DNA of 64,000 nucleotides from Hydrogenophaga sp. SL48 (GCF_021729865.1 NZ_CP063400.1:3906001-3970000); one strand, 5' to 3'. Positions 24,676-35,412 are shown, counted from the stretch's first letter. Program-made: numbers and translations. The notes: a model not told the origin generated them from the sequence alone.

Positions 24676-27600
24676 ATGACCGACCTGTCCGCCGACTTCA
24701 AGGCCCTGGCCAACTACCGCCCCACGAACAAGGTGCGCTTCGTCACCGCCGCGAGCCTGTTCGACGGCCACGACGCCGCCATCAACATCATGCGGCGCAT
24801 CCTCCAGGGCATGGGCGCCGAGGTGATCCACCTGGGCCACAACCGCTCGGTGGACGACGTGGTGACGGCCGCGCTGCAGGAAGACGTGCAGGGCATCGCC
24901 ATCAGCTCCTACCAGGGCGGCCACGTCGAGTACTTCAAGTACATGGTGGACCTGTTGCGCGCGCGCGGCGGTGAGCACATCCAGGTGTTCGGCGGCGGCG
25001 GCGGCGTGATCGTGCCGGCCGAGATCCGTGAGTTGCACAGCTACGGCGTGGGCCGCATCTACAGCCCGGAGGACGGGCAGAAGATGGGCCTGCAGGGGAT
25101 GATCGGCGAGATGGTGATGCGCTGCGACCGCGACATCAGCGGCTACGCACCGAAGGCGCTGGAGGCGATCCAGGGCCACAACGAGCTGAACTGGCGCGCG
25201 CTGGCGCAGCTGATCACGGCCATCGAGAACGGCAAGGCCGAAGGGTCGGTGCTCGACGCGGTGCGCCAGGCGGCCGCGGGCATCACAACGCCCGTGATCG
25301 GCATCACCGGCACCGGCGGCGCCGGCAAGTCCAGCCTCACCGACGAACTGATCCGCCGCATCCGGCTCGACCAGGACGACGCGCTGCGCGTGGCCGTGAT
25401 CTCCATCGACCCCTCGCGCCGCAAGAGCGGCGGCGCCCTGCTCGGCGACCGCATCCGCATGAACGCGATCACGCCGTGGCTCCGGCCGGCTGGTCAGACG
25501 GCCGCAGGAGATTCCGGGCAGCGTGTCTACATGCGTTCGCTCGCCACGCGAGACACCAGCAGCGAGATCAGCGCCGCCCTGCCCGACGTGGTGGCGGCCT
25601 GCAAGGTGGCGGGCTTCGATCTGATCGTGGTCGAGACCTCGGGCATCGGCCAGGGCGACGCGGCCATCGTGCCGCACGTGGACATCCCGATGTACGTGAT
25701 GACGCCCGAGTTCGGCGCCGCCAGCCAGCTGGAGAAGATCGACATGCTCGACTTCGCCGAGTTCGTCGCGATCAACAAGTTCGACCGCAAGGGCGCCGCC
25801 GACGCGCTGCGCGACGTGGCCAAGCAGGTGCAGCGCAACCGCGAGGCCTTCACCGTCATGCCCGACCAGATGCCGGTCTTCGGCACCATGGCCGCGCGCT
25901 TCAACGACGACGGTGTGACCGCGCTGTACCAGGCCATCAAGGCGCGGCTGATCGAACTCGGCTTGAAGCTCGCCGACGGCCACCTGCCGCGGGTGAACGT
26001 GCGCCACAGCACCAACCAGACCCCCATCGTGCCGCCGGCCCGTACCCGCTACCTGGCCGAGATTTCGGACACCGTGCGTGGCTACAAGAAGAAAGCGCGC
26101 GAGCAGGCGAAGCTGGCCCGAGAGATCCAGCAACTGCGCGCCGCCGCCGACATGCTGGCGGTGGACAAACCCAACCGTCCCAAGGCGTCCGAGGCCGCGA
26201 TCGACCTGGCCGAAGCCCGCGAGCTGGCGCAGGACCCGGCCGCGCGCAAGCTGCTCGTGCAGTGGCCCGACATGCAGAAGGCCTACGCGGGCGACGAGTA
26301 CGTGGTGAAGATCCGCGACAAGGAGATCCGCACCGCGCTCACCACCAAGTCGCTCAGCGGCACCACCATCCGCAAGGTCGCGCTGCCACAGTACGAGGAC
26401 CACGGCGAGATCCTCAAGTGGCTGATGCTGGACAACGTGCCCGGCAGCTTTCCCTACACATCCGGCACCTTCGCCTTCAAGCGCGAGGGCGAAGACCCGA
26501 CCCGCATGTTCGCGGGCGAAGGCGACCCCTTCCGCACCAACCGCCGCTTCAAGCTGGTGAGCGAAGGCCTGCCGGCCAAGCGCCTGTCCACCGCGTTCGA
26601 TTCGGTCACGCTCTACGGCAACGACCCCGACCTGCGGCCCGACATCTACGGCAAGGTCGGCAACAGCGGCGTGAACGTGGCGACGCTGGACGACATGAAG
26701 GTGCTGTACGGCGGCTTCGACCTGTGCCACCCAACCACCTCGGTGTCGATGACGATCAACGGCCCGGCGCCGAGCATTCTGGCGATGTTCATGAACACCG
26801 CCATCGACCAGAACATCGACAAGTTCAAGGCCGACAACGGCCGCGAGCCGACCGACACCGAAGCGCAGAAGATCCGCGAATGGGTGCTGGCCAATGTGCG
26901 TGGCACGGTGCAGGCCGACATCCTGAAAGAAGACCAGGGCCAGAACACCTGCATCTTCTCGACAGAGTTTTCATTGAAGGTCATGGGCGACATCGCCGAG
27001 TACTTCGTGCACCACGACGTGCGCAACTTCTACTCGGTGTCGATCAGCGGTTATCACATCGCCGAAGCCGGCGCGAACCCGATCAGCCAGCTGGCTTTCA
27101 CGCTCTCGAACGGCTTCACCTTCGTGGAGGCCTACCTCGCGCGCGGCATGCACATCGACGACTTCGCGCCCAACCTCAGCTTCTTCTTCAGCAACGGCAT
27201 GGACCCGGAGTACACCGTGCTGGGCCGCGTGGCGCGCCGCATCTGGGCCGTGGCCATGAAGGAGAAGTACGGCGCCAACGAACGCAGCCAGAAGCTGAAG
27301 TACCACATCCAGACATCGGGCCGTTCACTGCACGCGCAGGAAATCCAGTTCAACGACATCCGCACCACGCTGCAGGCGCTGATCGCGATCTACGACAACT
27401 GCAACTCGCTGCACACCAACGCCTTCGACGAGGCCATCACCACGCCCACCGAAGAGTCGGTGCGCCGCGCCATGGCGATCCAGCTCATCATCAACCGCGA
27501 GTGGGGCCTGGCCAAGAACGAGAACCCCAACCAGGGCGCCTTCATCATCGACGAGCTGACCGAGCTGGTGGAAGAAATGGTGCTGAGCGAATTCGAGAAG

Positions 27601-27999
27601 ATCGCCGAGCGCGGCGGTGTGCTGGGCGCGATGGAGACCGGCTACCAGCGCAGCAAGATCCAGGAAGAGAGCATGCACTACGAGATGCTCAAACACACTG
27701 GCGAGTACCCCATCATCGGCGTCAACACCTTCCGCAACCCGCACGGCGACCAGACGCCCGAGACCATCGAGCTGGCGCGTTCGACCGAAGAAGAAAAGCA
27801 GAGCCAGCTGCAACGCCTGGCCGATTTCCACACCCGCCACGCGAACGAGGCGCCCGCCCAGCTCGCGCGACTGAAGCTGGCCGTCATCGAGAACAAGAAC
27901 GTGTTCGAGGTGCTGATGGACGCGGTGCGCTGCTGCTCGCTGGGCCAGATCACCTCGGCCCTGTTCGAGGTGGGCGGCCAGTACCGGCGCAACATGTGA
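24676..27999 (+). CDS. icmF: Fused isobutyryl-CoA mutase/G-protein chaperone
   Basis: This 1107-residue adenosylcobalamin enzyme interconverts isobutyryl-CoA and n-butyryl-CoA (some members also use pivalyl-CoA). Domain order is visible: B12-binding domain first ([13 protein letters not shown] with the cobalt-ligand H32, then [15 protein letters not shown] and [12 protein letters not shown]); a MeaB/ArgK-like GTPase chaperone in the middle (Walker [13 protein letters not shown] near 212-219; [30 protein letters not shown]); then the (beta/alpha)8 mutase domain ([49 protein letters not shown]). Length fits the family. A GAGAGAGACAAAGAG leader precedes the ATG. It links valine and butyrate carbon flow. 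Confidence 0.96.
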   Translation: MTDLSADFKALANYRPTNKVRFVTAASLFDGHDAAINIMRRILQGMGAEVIHLGHNRSVDDVVTAALQEDVQGIAISSYQGGHVEYFKYMVDLLRARGGEHIQVFGGGGGVIVPAEIRELHSYGVGRIYSPEDGQKMGLQGMIGEMVMRCDRDISGYAPKALEAIQGHNELNWRALAQLITAIENGKAEGSVLDAVRQAAAGITTPVIGITGTGGAGKSSLTDELIRRIRLDQDDALRVAVISIDPSRRKSGGALLGDRIRMNAITPWLRPAGQTAAGDSGQRVYMRSLATRDTSSEISAALPDVVAACKVAGFDLIVVETSGIGQGDAAIVPHVDIPMYVMTPEFGAASQLEKIDMLDFAEFVAINKFDRKGAADALRDVAKQVQRNREAFTVMPDQMPVFGTMAARFNDDGVTALYQAIKARLIELGLKLADGHLPRVNVRHSTNQTPIVPPARTRYLAEISDTVRGYKKKAREQAKLAREIQQLRAAADMLAVDKPNRPKASEAAIDLAEARELAQDPAARKLLVQWPDMQKAYAGDEYVVKIRDKEIRTALTTKSLSGTTIRKVALPQYEDHGEILKWLMLDNVPGSFPYTSGTFAFKREGEDPTRMFAGEGDPFRTNRRFKLVSEGLPAKRLSTAFDSVTLYGNDPDLRPDIYGKVGNSGVNVATLDDMKVLYGGFDLCHPTTSVSMTINGPAPSILAMFMNTAIDQNIDKFKADNGREPTDTEAQKIREWVLANVRGTVQADILKEDQGQNTCIFSTEFSLKVMGDIAEYFVHHDVRNFYSVSISGYHIAEAGANPISQLAFTLSNGFTFVEAYLARGMHIDDFAPNLSFFFSNGMDPEYTVLGRVARRIWAVAMKEKYGANERSQKLKYHIQTSGRSLHAQEIQFNDIRTTLQALIAIYDNCNSLHTNAFDEAITTPTEESVRRAMAIQLIINREWGLAKNENPNQGAFIIDELTELVEEMVLSEFEKIAERGGVLGAMETGYQRSKIQEESMHYEMLKHTGEYPIIGVNTFRNPHGDQTPETIELARSTEEEKQSQLQRLADFHTRHANEAPAQLARLKLAVIENKNVFEVLMDAVRCCSLGQITSALFEVGGQYRRNM

Positions 28000-28027
28000 A
28001 CCCTTCGGGGGTGCGGCGGTCGCGGGC

Positions 28028-28056
28028 ATCTGGCCTGCTTTTGCAGGCCAGATTTC
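28028..28056 (+). terminator. Terminator-like hairpin after icmF
   Basis: An 11-bp perfect stem ATCTGGCCTGC/GCAGGCCAGAT with a TTTT loop ends in only a short TT run. The strong stem 28 bp after the icmF stop makes transcription termination likely. Confidence 0.75.
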
Positions 28057-28101
28057 CCACTGAAACCGGTGGCGGATTGCTAGACTTGGTCGCGGCCCCA
28101 C

Positions 28102-31100
28102 ATGGGGTCACGCACCGAAGCCCACCCCCGACCCATGGCCTCACACACCACGCCGTCCGAGCCCCATCCCCCGGCATCCGCGGCCATGCGGCCCCGGTCC
28201 GGCACCAGGCCCTGGGGGCTCGTGGCACTGGCGCTGGTGTCGATCGGGCTGCTGCTGGCGCTTTCTGCGGTCCTGCTGGCCGCCCAGCGCGATGCCACCC
28301 TGGACCAGGCCAAGGCCCGGGCCCAACGCGAGGTCAAGCGCCTCGCGGCCGAACTTGACCAGTCGCTGCGACTGGGTCGCGCCAGCATCGAGGTCTCCAG
28401 CCATTCGCCACCACTGCAGGCCACCCACCTGCTGGGTGACCACCAGCCGCTGGTCGAGACGCTGAGCCTGCCGTTCGAACTGAACCTGCTGGACCCGGGA
28501 TCGCGTCCGGGCCCACCGCTGCCGGAACGGACCTGGGTGCCGGAACTGGCCCGCCCGCTGGGCGACCGCTGGGTGCTGCCGCTCCTCTGGCAACAGCCGG
28601 GCGCGGACGCTCCCCAGACCTACGAGCTGTTGTTGCCCCGCGACGCCGTCCTGGCGCGTTTCGAGTCCGAGGGCCTGCCCGCCGGTGGCAGCATGAGCCT
28701 TTTCCGGCTGGAGCCCGACGGGGCGACCACGCTGCTGGTGCGCCATCCGCTGGTGCCCGAGGAGCAGGGGCGCAGCTTTCACGGACATGTCGCCACCGCG
28801 GTGACGGCGCAGGCCGCCGGGGTGTTCCGGGCGGAGGCCCGGCTCGACGGCGTCGAGCGCATCGTCGGCTACCAGCGCCTGGGTGGCGCAGCCGACCGCA
28901 TGGTGGTGGTGTTCGCGCTGTCGGTCGACAGCGTGCTGGCCGAGTGGCGGGCCATCCTGCCGCTGGCCTGGGGGCTGACCCTGCTGGTGGCCGCCGCCAT
29001 GGCCTATGGCGCCTGGCGCCTGGACCGTTCGATGCGCGCCCTCGCGCGCAGTGAACGCCACTTCCAGACCCTCACCGACCACATGCCCGACGTGGTGGTC
29101 CGGTACGACAGCGCCTGCCGGGTGCTGTACGCCAACCCGGCCATCGAGTCGGCCACCGGCCGCAAACCGGAAGAACTGACCGGCCGCTCGGTCGAGGCCT
29201 TTGGGGCATCCCCCGGCGCCGAGGCGATGTGGACCACCTGCCTGCAACGGGTGCTCGGCACCGGACAGGCGGAGACCCTGTACTTCAGCCACCCCGGGCC
29301 CGGCGGTGTGCGGCACTGGGAGGCGCAGGCCCGTCTGGAAGCCGTGCCCACCGGTGAGGCACCCACCGTCCTGGTCATCACGCGCGACATCACCGAACGC
29401 CATGAGGCCGAGGCCCTGCGGTACTCCGCGCAGCAGCTCTTTGAAACCGTCTTTCAGGCGGCTCCGGAGGCCATGTCGCTCAGCGAATGGGACAGCGCCC
29501 GCCTGCTGCTGGTCAACGATGCGTTCTGTGCCCTGTTCGGCCGCGCCCGCGATCAGTTGGTCGGCCAGCCCTCCACCGGCCTGGGTCTCTGGCGATCGGT
29601 CGCCGCCCGTCAGCAGCTGCTGGAGGCACTGGAGCGTGGCGAGAAGGTGTGCGATGTCGCGGGCAGCAGCAGCCGTCCGGATGGACAGGTCATCCACGTG
29701 CGCTACAGCGCAGAACGGGTGCAGCAGAACGGAGAACACCGCCTGTTGCTGATGTTCCGCGACGTGACCCAGCTGGAGCTCGACCAGCGGGCACTGGCGC
29801 GGAGCGAGCAACGCTTCCGGCTGGCGGCCTCACATGGCCAGGTGTGGGAGTGGGATTTCGGGCAGGGTTTGGCCCAGCCCAGTGACGAGTTTTTCGTTTC
29901 CCTGGGCCACCCGTCCCCGTCGACCGACCGCATGGCGCAGACCCTCAAGCACCTGCTGCACCCGGAAGACCGGCCGCGGATGCGCGAAGCCCTGGACCGC
30001 TTCTATGCGGGCGGGGCCGACTTCCGCATCGAGTACCGCGCCCGCGATGCACACGGCCAGTACCACTGGTTCGACACCCGGTGCAACGGCTTGCGCGATG
30101 CCAGCGGCCGTGTGACCTACATGGCCGGCACCACCTTCGACATCACCGATCGCAAGGCCCTGGAGGAAGCGCAGCGGCAGACCCTGAAGCACCTGGACAC
30201 GGTGGCCAATGCCTCGGCCGCCCTGGCCTGGACCGTGGACGCACAGAAGCACCCGGACTGGCTCAACCAGGCCTGGCTCGACTTCACCGGGCGTGACCTG
30301 GCCACCGAGTGCGACACCTTCTGGCTGGAGGACCTTCACCCGCTGGACCAGCAGCGCTGCGAGAAGATCTTCGATGAAAGCTTCGCGGCACGCCGGCCCT
30401 ACAGCATGGAATACCGCCTGCGGCGCCACGACGGCCAGTACCGCTGGGTGCACGAGCAGGGCAAACCCCGGTACGACGCCGACCACCGCTTCATCGGCTA
30501 CGTGGGTTCCTGCCTGGACGTGACCGATCTGCGGGAGGCCGAAGCCACCGCGCGCGAACGCGACGCGATGCTCAAACAGGTCTTCGACGTGCTCAAGGAC
30601 ATGCTGTTCGTGGTGGACGCCCAGCAGCGCTTCATCTTCTTCCAGGCCGGTTCCGATGAGCGGCTCTACCGCCGGCCAGAGGACTTTCTGGGGCACACCA
30701 TCAGCGAGGTCATGCCCCCGGCGCTGGTGTCCGACCTGAGGTCCGCCATGGAGAAGGCGCGCACCGACGGCCTGCAGGAACTGGACTACAGCATGGCGCT
30801 GCCGGATGGCACCCACCACTTCAACGCCCGCCTGGCCTGGCTGCCCGGCGCCGGCCAGTGCATGTTCCTGGTGCGCGACACCACCGAGCAGCAGGCGGTC
30901 CAGCGCGAGCGCGAGCGCCTGAACGATTTCGTGCTGCTGCTGTTCCGGCTGGCCAGCCGTTTCATCAACCTGCCGCTGCAGCAGATGGACGAAGCCATCG
31001 ACGCGGCCCTGGGCGACATGGGCGTTTTCGTCGGCGCCGACCGCGCCTACCTCTTTGCCTACGACCCGCAGGCCGGCACCTCCTGCAACACCCATGAGTG

Positions 31101-32199
31101 GTGCGCGACCGGCATCGCCCCGCAAAAAGCGCAGTGGCAGAACATCCCGATCGGGCGCCTCTCTGAATGGCACCAGATGCATTTGCGCGGCGACAGGGTG
31201 CAGGTGGCCGACCGGGAGGCCCTGCCCGCCAGCGCCCTGCGCGACGTGCTGCAGGCCATGGACATCCGCGGCCTGCTCACCCTGCCGCTGATGAACGGCG
31301 ACGCCTGCCTCGGCTTCGTGGGCCTGGACTCGGTACACCACGCGCGGGAGTACGGCAGCGAAGAGATCACGCTGCTGGAGCTGTTTGCCCAGATGCTGGT
31401 GAATCTGCGGCTGCGTGCCCAGGCGGCGGCAAAGGTGCACGAGATGACCGAGCAGCTGGAGCAGAAGGTGGAGGAGCGAACGCAGCAGCTGCACGAGAGC
31501 GTGCAACGCTTGCAGACCGTCAACCGCGAGCTGGAGTCCTTCACCTACTCGGCCTCGCACGACCTGCGCACGCCGCTGCGCGGCATCGAGGGATTCAGCG
31601 CCCTGCTGCTGGAAGAACACGCCGCGCAGCTGGACGAGCAGGGCCGCGAGTACCTGGGGCGCATCCAGCGCGCGACGCTGCACATGTCGCGGCTGGTCAG
31701 CGACCTGCTGGCCTACTCGCGCCTGCAGCAGATGACCGAACAGATCGAACCGGTGGCCCTCGCCGCCTGTGTGCGGGAGGTGACGGCCCCCTTCCGGGAC
31801 GAGCTGGAAACGCGCCAGGGCGTGCTCACGGTCCAGATGCCCGATGACCTGCGGGTGCAGGCCGATGCCAAGGGTCTGGCGATCGCGCTGCGCAACCTGA
31901 TCGACAACGCGCTGAAGTTCACGCCAGCTGGCCAGGCGCCGCGCATCGGCATCGAGGCGCAGGCCCGCGGTGAGCGGGTGCTGCTGAGCGTGTCTGACCA
32001 GGGCATCGGCTTCGACATGAAGCACCACGAGCGCATCTTCGGCATGTTCCAGCGCCTGCACCGGCAGGACCAGATTCCCGGCACCGGCATCGGCCTGGCA
32101 CTCGTGCAGAAAGCGGTGGAGCGCATGGGAGGGCACATCCGCGCCGACAGCGCACCCGGACAGGGTGCCACCTTCCACATCGAGCTGCCGCGCGGGTAA
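28102..32199 (+). CDS. Multi-PAS/GAF membrane sensor histidine kinase
   Basis: The 1365-residue orphan kinase has one membrane helix near residues 38-62, an extracytoplasmic domain, and a second helix near 290-312. A series of PAS domains follows, starting at about 322, 443, 570, 700 and 822 (for example DHMPDVVVRYDSACRVLYANP), each with PAC-like tails (ITRDITERHEAE; GTTFDITDRKALE). A GAF-like domain occupies about 950-1110. A coiled coil leads to the HisKA domain with H1153 in SASHDLRTPLRGIEGF. The ATPase domain shows NLIDNALKFTPAG, DQGIGFD and GTGIGLALVQKA. There is no receiver, and no response regulator is adjacent. ATGs at 28135 or 28186 are alternative starts; none has a clear ribosome site. 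Confidence 0.92.
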   Translation: MGSRTEAHPRPMASHTTPSEPHPPASAAMRPRSGTRPWGLVALALVSIGLLLALSAVLLAAQRDATLDQAKARAQREVKRLAAELDQSLRLGRASIEVSSHSPPLQATHLLGDHQPLVETLSLPFELNLLDPGSRPGPPLPERTWVPELARPLGDRWVLPLLWQQPGADAPQTYELLLPRDAVLARFESEGLPAGGSMSLFRLEPDGATTLLVRHPLVPEEQGRSFHGHVATAVTAQAAGVFRAEARLDGVERIVGYQRLGGAADRMVVVFALSVDSVLAEWRAILPLAWGLTLLVAAAMAYGAWRLDRSMRALARSERHFQTLTDHMPDVVVRYDSACRVLYANPAIESATGRKPEELTGRSVEAFGASPGAEAMWTTCLQRVLGTGQAETLYFSHPGPGGVRHWEAQARLEAVPTGEAPTVLVITRDITERHEAEALRYSAQQLFETVFQAAPEAMSLSEWDSARLLLVNDAFCALFGRARDQLVGQPSTGLGLWRSVAARQQLLEALERGEKVCDVAGSSSRPDGQVIHVRYSAERVQQNGEHRLLLMFRDVTQLELDQRALARSEQRFRLAASHGQVWEWDFGQGLAQPSDEFFVSLGHPSPSTDRMAQTLKHLLHPEDRPRMREALDRFYAGGADFRIEYRARDAHGQYHWFDTRCNGLRDASGRVTYMAGTTFDITDRKALEEAQRQTLKHLDTVANASAALAWTVDAQKHPDWLNQAWLDFTGRDLATECDTFWLEDLHPLDQQRCEKIFDESFAARRPYSMEYRLRRHDGQYRWVHEQGKPRYDADHRFIGYVGSCLDVTDLREAEATARERDAMLKQVFDVLKDMLFVVDAQQRFIFFQAGSDERLYRRPEDFLGHTISEVMPPALVSDLRSAMEKARTDGLQELDYSMALPDGTHHFNARLAWLPGAGQCMFLVRDTTEQQAVQRERERLNDFVLLLFRLASRFINLPLQQMDEAIDAALGDMGVFVGADRAYLFAYDPQAGTSCNTHEWCATGIAPQKAQWQNIPIGRLSEWHQMHLRGDRVQVADREALPASALRDVLQAMDIRGLLTLPLMNGDACLGFVGLDSVHHAREYGSEEITLLELFAQMLVNLRLRAQAAAKVHEMTEQLEQKVEERTQQLHESVQRLQTVNRELESFTYSASHDLRTPLRGIEGFSALLLEEHAAQLDEQGREYLGRIQRATLHMSRLVSDLLAYSRLQQMTEQIEPVALAACVREVTAPFRDELETRQGVLTVQMPDDLRVQADAKGLAIALRNLIDNALKFTPAGQAPRIGIEAQARGERVLLSVSDQGIGFDMKHHERIFGMFQRLHRQDQIPGTGIGLALVQKAVERMGGHIRADSAPGQGATFHIELPRG

Positions 32200-32205
32200 G
32201 CCCGC

Positions 32206-33276
32206 TCAGGCTGATGCCGCCAGCGGCAGGTTGAGCAACAGGTTCTGTGGCTTGAGCCTGAGCAGGCCATCGGCCGTCATGGCCAGCCCCAGGTAGACCG
32301 GCTTGCCCTGCAGGTCGGCGCGCATCTGCTGCGGGTCGTCGAAACGCAGGCGGAACAGGCTGATCAGACGCTGCAGGCGCTCGGGCGCCACCTCGTGGCC
32401 CAGGTACAGGTCGTTGAGCAGGGGGCTGGACTCGGCGTCCAGGCCCAGGTGCCAGCGCCACGACGGGTCGTCCACGCGCGATTCGGGCTGGATCTGCACC
32501 GAGGCCCCCAGGAAGTGCCGCACCCACCGCTCCAGCACCCGGGCCAGCGCCGTCAGGCCCGAATCCGCGCGGTGCATCGTCAGGGTCAGGCCGTGGGGCA
32601 GCTCGTTGTGCACCTCGTGCGTGAGGTCCAGCAGAAAATTGAAGCGGCCCGCCCCCGCCCGGCTCTGCATGTAGCCCGCCGCGTTGTCCGGCCCCAGCAC
32701 GGCCATCTCCACCGCCGGCAGCGCCGCCCCGCCCTGCATCAGCAAGCGGCCCATGTCACCGAGCCCGCCGGTCTGGCTCATCATGTCCAGCACCTCGCTG
32801 TCGCCGCAGAGCACGCGGCCCTCCTGCACGCTCACGCGCTGGCGGCGGAACAGCAACTCGGCCGCGCGCCAGTGCCAGGCATCGTCGTCGCCATCCAGCA
32901 GGCGGCAGACGATGGCCTGCGCCATCAGGTCGAGGAACAGCGGCGGGATCTGGATCGCGCCGTCCCGAAAGAAACCCGCGTAGGCCGCTTCGAGCGAGCC
33001 CGCCGCCTGCACCGCGTCGCGCAAGCCAAGAAACAGGCGGAAATTGGCGCGCACGTCGGCGTCTTCGATGGCGTCGAGTTCACGGGACGTCACCGCTCGC
33101 CCAGGAGATTCCACCAGGGCCGCGTGCAGGGCTTGTTCCCCGTTGCACGACTCATCGACCAGGGCGAGTTCGGGCCGCTCCAGCCACAGCCGCCAGTAGG
33201 CATCGGTCGGCACGAGCCAGCCATGGGCATTGCGTTCGAGGCGGTCGTGGCCGCAGGAGGTCCAGAAGGGGTTCAC
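32206..33276 (-). CDS. DUF6352 family protein
   Basis: This 356-residue predicted cytoplasmic protein has no signal peptide or membrane segment. The opening (FWTSCGHDRLERNAHGWLVPTDAYWRLWLERPELALVDESC) and the tail (KPQNLLLNLPLAAS) recall the uncharacterised DUF6352 group common in beta-proteobacteria. Function is unknown. It converges on the multi-PAS kinase gene with seven bases between the stops, and is divergent from arginase. Confidence 0.72.
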   Translation of the reverse strand: MNPFWTSCGHDRLERNAHGWLVPTDAYWRLWLERPELALVDESCNGEQALHAALVESPGRAVTSRELDAIEDADVRANFRLFLGLRDAVQAAGSLEAAYAGFFRDGAIQIPPLFLDLMAQAIVCRLLDGDDDAWHWRAAELLFRRQRVSVQEGRVLCGDSEVLDMMSQTGGLGDMGRLLMQGGAALPAVEMAVLGPDNAAGYMQSRAGAGRFNFLLDLTHEVHNELPHGLTLTMHRADSGLTALARVLERWVRHFLGASVQIQPESRVDDPSWRWHLGLDAESSPLLNDLYLGHEVAPERLQRLISLFRLRFDDPQQMRADLQGKPVYLGLAMTADGLLRLKPQNLLLNLPLAASA

Positions 33277-33371
33277 GGCAGGGGAGAAAAAAAGAAACCG
33301 CAGCGCGCTGCGGTGGTCAATCGGGCAAGCGATTGTCGGCCCGCGGGGGTGACTCGCTTCACAATAAGGGC

Positions 33372-34301
33372 ATGCAACACCCCATCAGTCTCATTGGCGT
33401 TCCCACCGACATCGGCGCGGGCGCGCGCGGCGCCTCCATGGGGCCCGAAGCCCTGCGCGTGGCGGGCCTCCAGGCCGTGCTGGAAAGCCATGGCCTGCAG
33501 GTCGCCGACCGCGGCAACCTGGGTGGCCCAGCCAACCCCTGGTTGCCACCCGCCGAGGGCTACCGCCACCTGCCCGAGGTGGTGGCCTGGAACACCGCCC
33601 TGCACGACGCGGTGCACGCCGAGCTGGCCCAGAGGCGCATGCCCATCGTGCTGGGCGGCGACCACTGCCTGGGGCTGGGGTCGATCAGCGCGGTCGCGCG
33701 CCATTGCCGCGACACCGGCAAGACGCTGCGCGTGCTCTGGCTCGACGCCCACGCCGACTTCAACACCGCCGCGCTCACGCCCAGCGGCAACATCCACGGC
33801 ATGCCGGTGGCCCTGCTCTGCGGCATGGGGCCGTCGGCCCTCACCGGCATCGGCGGCACCACCCCGGCCATCAGCGCGAACGTGGTGCGGCAGATCGGCA
33901 TCCGCAGCGTGGACGCGGGCGAGAAGCGGCTGGTGCACGAAGCGGGGCTGGAGGTGTTCGACATGCGCTACATCGACGAGATGGGCATGCGCCACACCAT
34001 GGACCAGGCGCTGATGGGCATGGATCACAACACGCACCTGCACGTGAGTTTCGACGTCGATTTCCTCGACCCCGAGATCGCCCCCGGCGTGGGCACCACG
34101 GTGCCCGGCGGCCCCACCTACCGCGAGGCGCAGCTCTGCATGGAAATGATCGCCGACACCGGGCGCCTGGCCTCGCTCGACGTGATGGAGCTGAACCCCG
34201 CGCTCGACGTGCGCAACCGAACCGCCGAGGTGGCTGTCGACCTGATCGAGAGCCTGTTCGGCAAGTCCACGCTGATGCGCCAGACGGCGCCACGGGCTTG
34301 A
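33372..34301 (+). CDS. rocF: Arginase
   Basis: This enzyme hydrolyses arginine to ornithine and urea with a binuclear manganese centre. The 309-residue protein has all metal-ligand motifs: GGDHCLGLGS, WLDAHADFNT, SGNIHGMPVAL, SFDVDFLDPEIAPGV and the later MELNPALD. ISLIGVPTDIGAGARGASMGPEALR at the start is typical of true arginases rather than agmatinases. The start at 33372 has TAAGGG upstream. A LysE-family exporter follows on the same strand 69 bp downstream, which may export excess basic amino acids. Confidence 0.95.
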   Translation: MQHPISLIGVPTDIGAGARGASMGPEALRVAGLQAVLESHGLQVADRGNLGGPANPWLPPAEGYRHLPEVVAWNTALHDAVHAELAQRRMPIVLGGDHCLGLGSISAVARHCRDTGKTLRVLWLDAHADFNTAALTPSGNIHGMPVALLCGMGPSALTGIGGTTPAISANVVRQIGIRSVDAGEKRLVHEAGLEVFDMRYIDEMGMRHTMDQALMGMDHNTHLHVSFDVDFLDPEIAPGVGTTVPGGPTYREAQLCMEMIADTGRLASLDVMELNPALDVRNRTAEVAVDLIESLFGKSTLMRQTAPRA

Positions 34302-34370
34302 TGCCATGAGCGCCGCGCGGCCGTTCCGAAGGCGCTCAGCCCCGCAGTGCGCAGCAGGGAGGGTGGTCGA

Positions 34371-35009
34371 GTGAGCCTGCACATGCTGCTGGCGTACAGC
34401 CTCATCACCTGGCTCACGGCGGCCACGCCCGGCCCGGCGGTGCTGCTGGCGCTGCGCAACGGCGCCACGCGCGGCTTTCGTGCCGGTTTCTTTTCCACGC
34501 TGGGCAACCAGCTGGGCCTGGTGCTGCTGGCAGGCGCGTCCATCCTCGGCCTGGGCGTGATCCTGCACACCTCGGCCTGGCTGTTCACGCTGGTGAAGTG
34601 GGTGGGCGCGGCCTACCTGGTGGTCCTGGGCACGCGCATGCTGCTGGCGCGCGGCGGGATGGAGCTGGACAGCACCGACAGCGGCGAAGCGCCGCCCGCC
34701 AGCGATGCGCAGATGCTGCGCCTGGGCCTCTGGGTCTCGCTCACCAACCCGAAAGCCATCCTGTTTTTTGGCGCGCTGTTCCCGCAGTTCGTGCACACCG
34801 ACCAGGCGCTGCTGCCGCAGTTCGCCACGCTCGTGTCGCTCAGCATCTGCGCCTCGGTGTCGTGCCTGCTGACCTATGTGTGGCTCGCCAGCCGGGCGCG
34901 GCGCTGGCTGCAGCGGCCGAGGGCCGCGCTGTGGATCAACCGCGTGGCCGGCAGCGTGTTCATCGGCTTCGGACTGGTGCTGGCGGGGTTGCGCCGGACA
35001 CCTGCCTGA
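34371..35009 (+). CDS. LysE/RhtB family amino acid exporter
   Basis: The 212-residue inner membrane protein has five to six hydrophobic helices (LLAYSLITWLTAATPGPAVLLALRNG, LGLVLLAGASILGLGVIL, LVKWVGAAYLVVLGTRML, VSLTNPKAILFFGALFPQFV, LVSLSICASVSCLLTYVWLA). The TPGPAVLLALRNG and NPKAILFFGALFPQF segments define the LysE/RhtB superfamily of amino acid and metabolite efflux proteins. GTG 34371 is the likely start, with GGAGGG seven bases upstream; an in-frame ATG at 34347 has none. The arginase neighbour suggests arginine, lysine or ornithine, but the substrate is not shown by sequence. Confidence 0.9.
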   Translation: MSLHMLLAYSLITWLTAATPGPAVLLALRNGATRGFRAGFFSTLGNQLGLVLLAGASILGLGVILHTSAWLFTLVKWVGAAYLVVLGTRMLLARGGMELDSTDSGEAPPASDAQMLRLGLWVSLTNPKAILFFGALFPQFVHTDQALLPQFATLVSLSICASVSCLLTYVWLASRARRWLQRPRAALWINRVAGSVFIGFGLVLAGLRRTPA

Positions 35010-35022
35010 ATCTAGGAGGGGG

Positions 35023-35322
35023 TCAGCTCTTGCTGACCAGCTCCAGGTGCTCGACCACCGGTGGCTGCGCGAAGAACGGGCCGACGATGGCGCGCCAGTC
35101 GGCAAACGCCGGCGACTGGCGGAAACCCACCGTGTGGTTCTCCAGCGTGTCCCAGTAAATCATCAGGATGTAGCGGCCTGGGCTTTCGATGCTGCGGTTC
35201 ACCTTGTAGCCCTGAAAACCTTTGGCCAGGGCGATGACGGTGCTGGCACCACGGGTGATGGCGGCTTCAAATTCAGCAGTCTTGGCGGGGTCGATGCGGA
35301 TGTCGGCGTGTTCGAGGATCAT
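35023..35322 (-). CDS. Antibiotic biosynthesis monooxygenase (ABM) domain protein
   Basis: The 99-residue single-domain dimeric alpha-beta barrel protein opens [21 protein letters not shown] and carries [36 protein letters not shown], which is the ABM/Dabb-like pattern of small oxygenases and stress proteins. Substrate is unknown. It converges on the LysE-type gene and is upstream, on the same strand, of the copy-7 repeat and the GMC oxidoreductase stop. Confidence 0.82.
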   Translation of the reverse strand: MILEHADIRIDPAKTAEFEAAITRGASTVIALAKGFQGYKVNRSIESPGRYILMIYWDTLENHTVGFRQSPAFADWRAIVGPFFAQPPVVEHLELVSKS

Positions 35323-35344
35323 GGTGGTGCGAGGTGGAGCCCAG

Positions 35345-35412
35345 TTCAGAAACACCGCAGAACCGGCTTTGCCGGGCTGCTGGTGTTGCCCCCTGGGGGG
35401 GGTGACGCGCCG
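35345..35412 (-). repeat. C-rich intergenic repeat, copy 7, abutting the GMC oxidoreductase stop
   Basis: From the stop at 35413 on the minus strand: CCCCCCGCGCCGCGCCTGACGGCGCG, a CCCCCC...GGGGGG hairpin, then GCAGCCCGGCAAAGCCGGTTC and CGGTGTTTCTG. Same layout and polarity as copies 2 and 6. Confidence 0.7.

Noticed and set aside
23731..26730. Long open frame antisense to ppk2 and icmF
   Set aside because: Same GC effect. It runs through two well-conserved genes and has low-complexity composition and no ribosome site.
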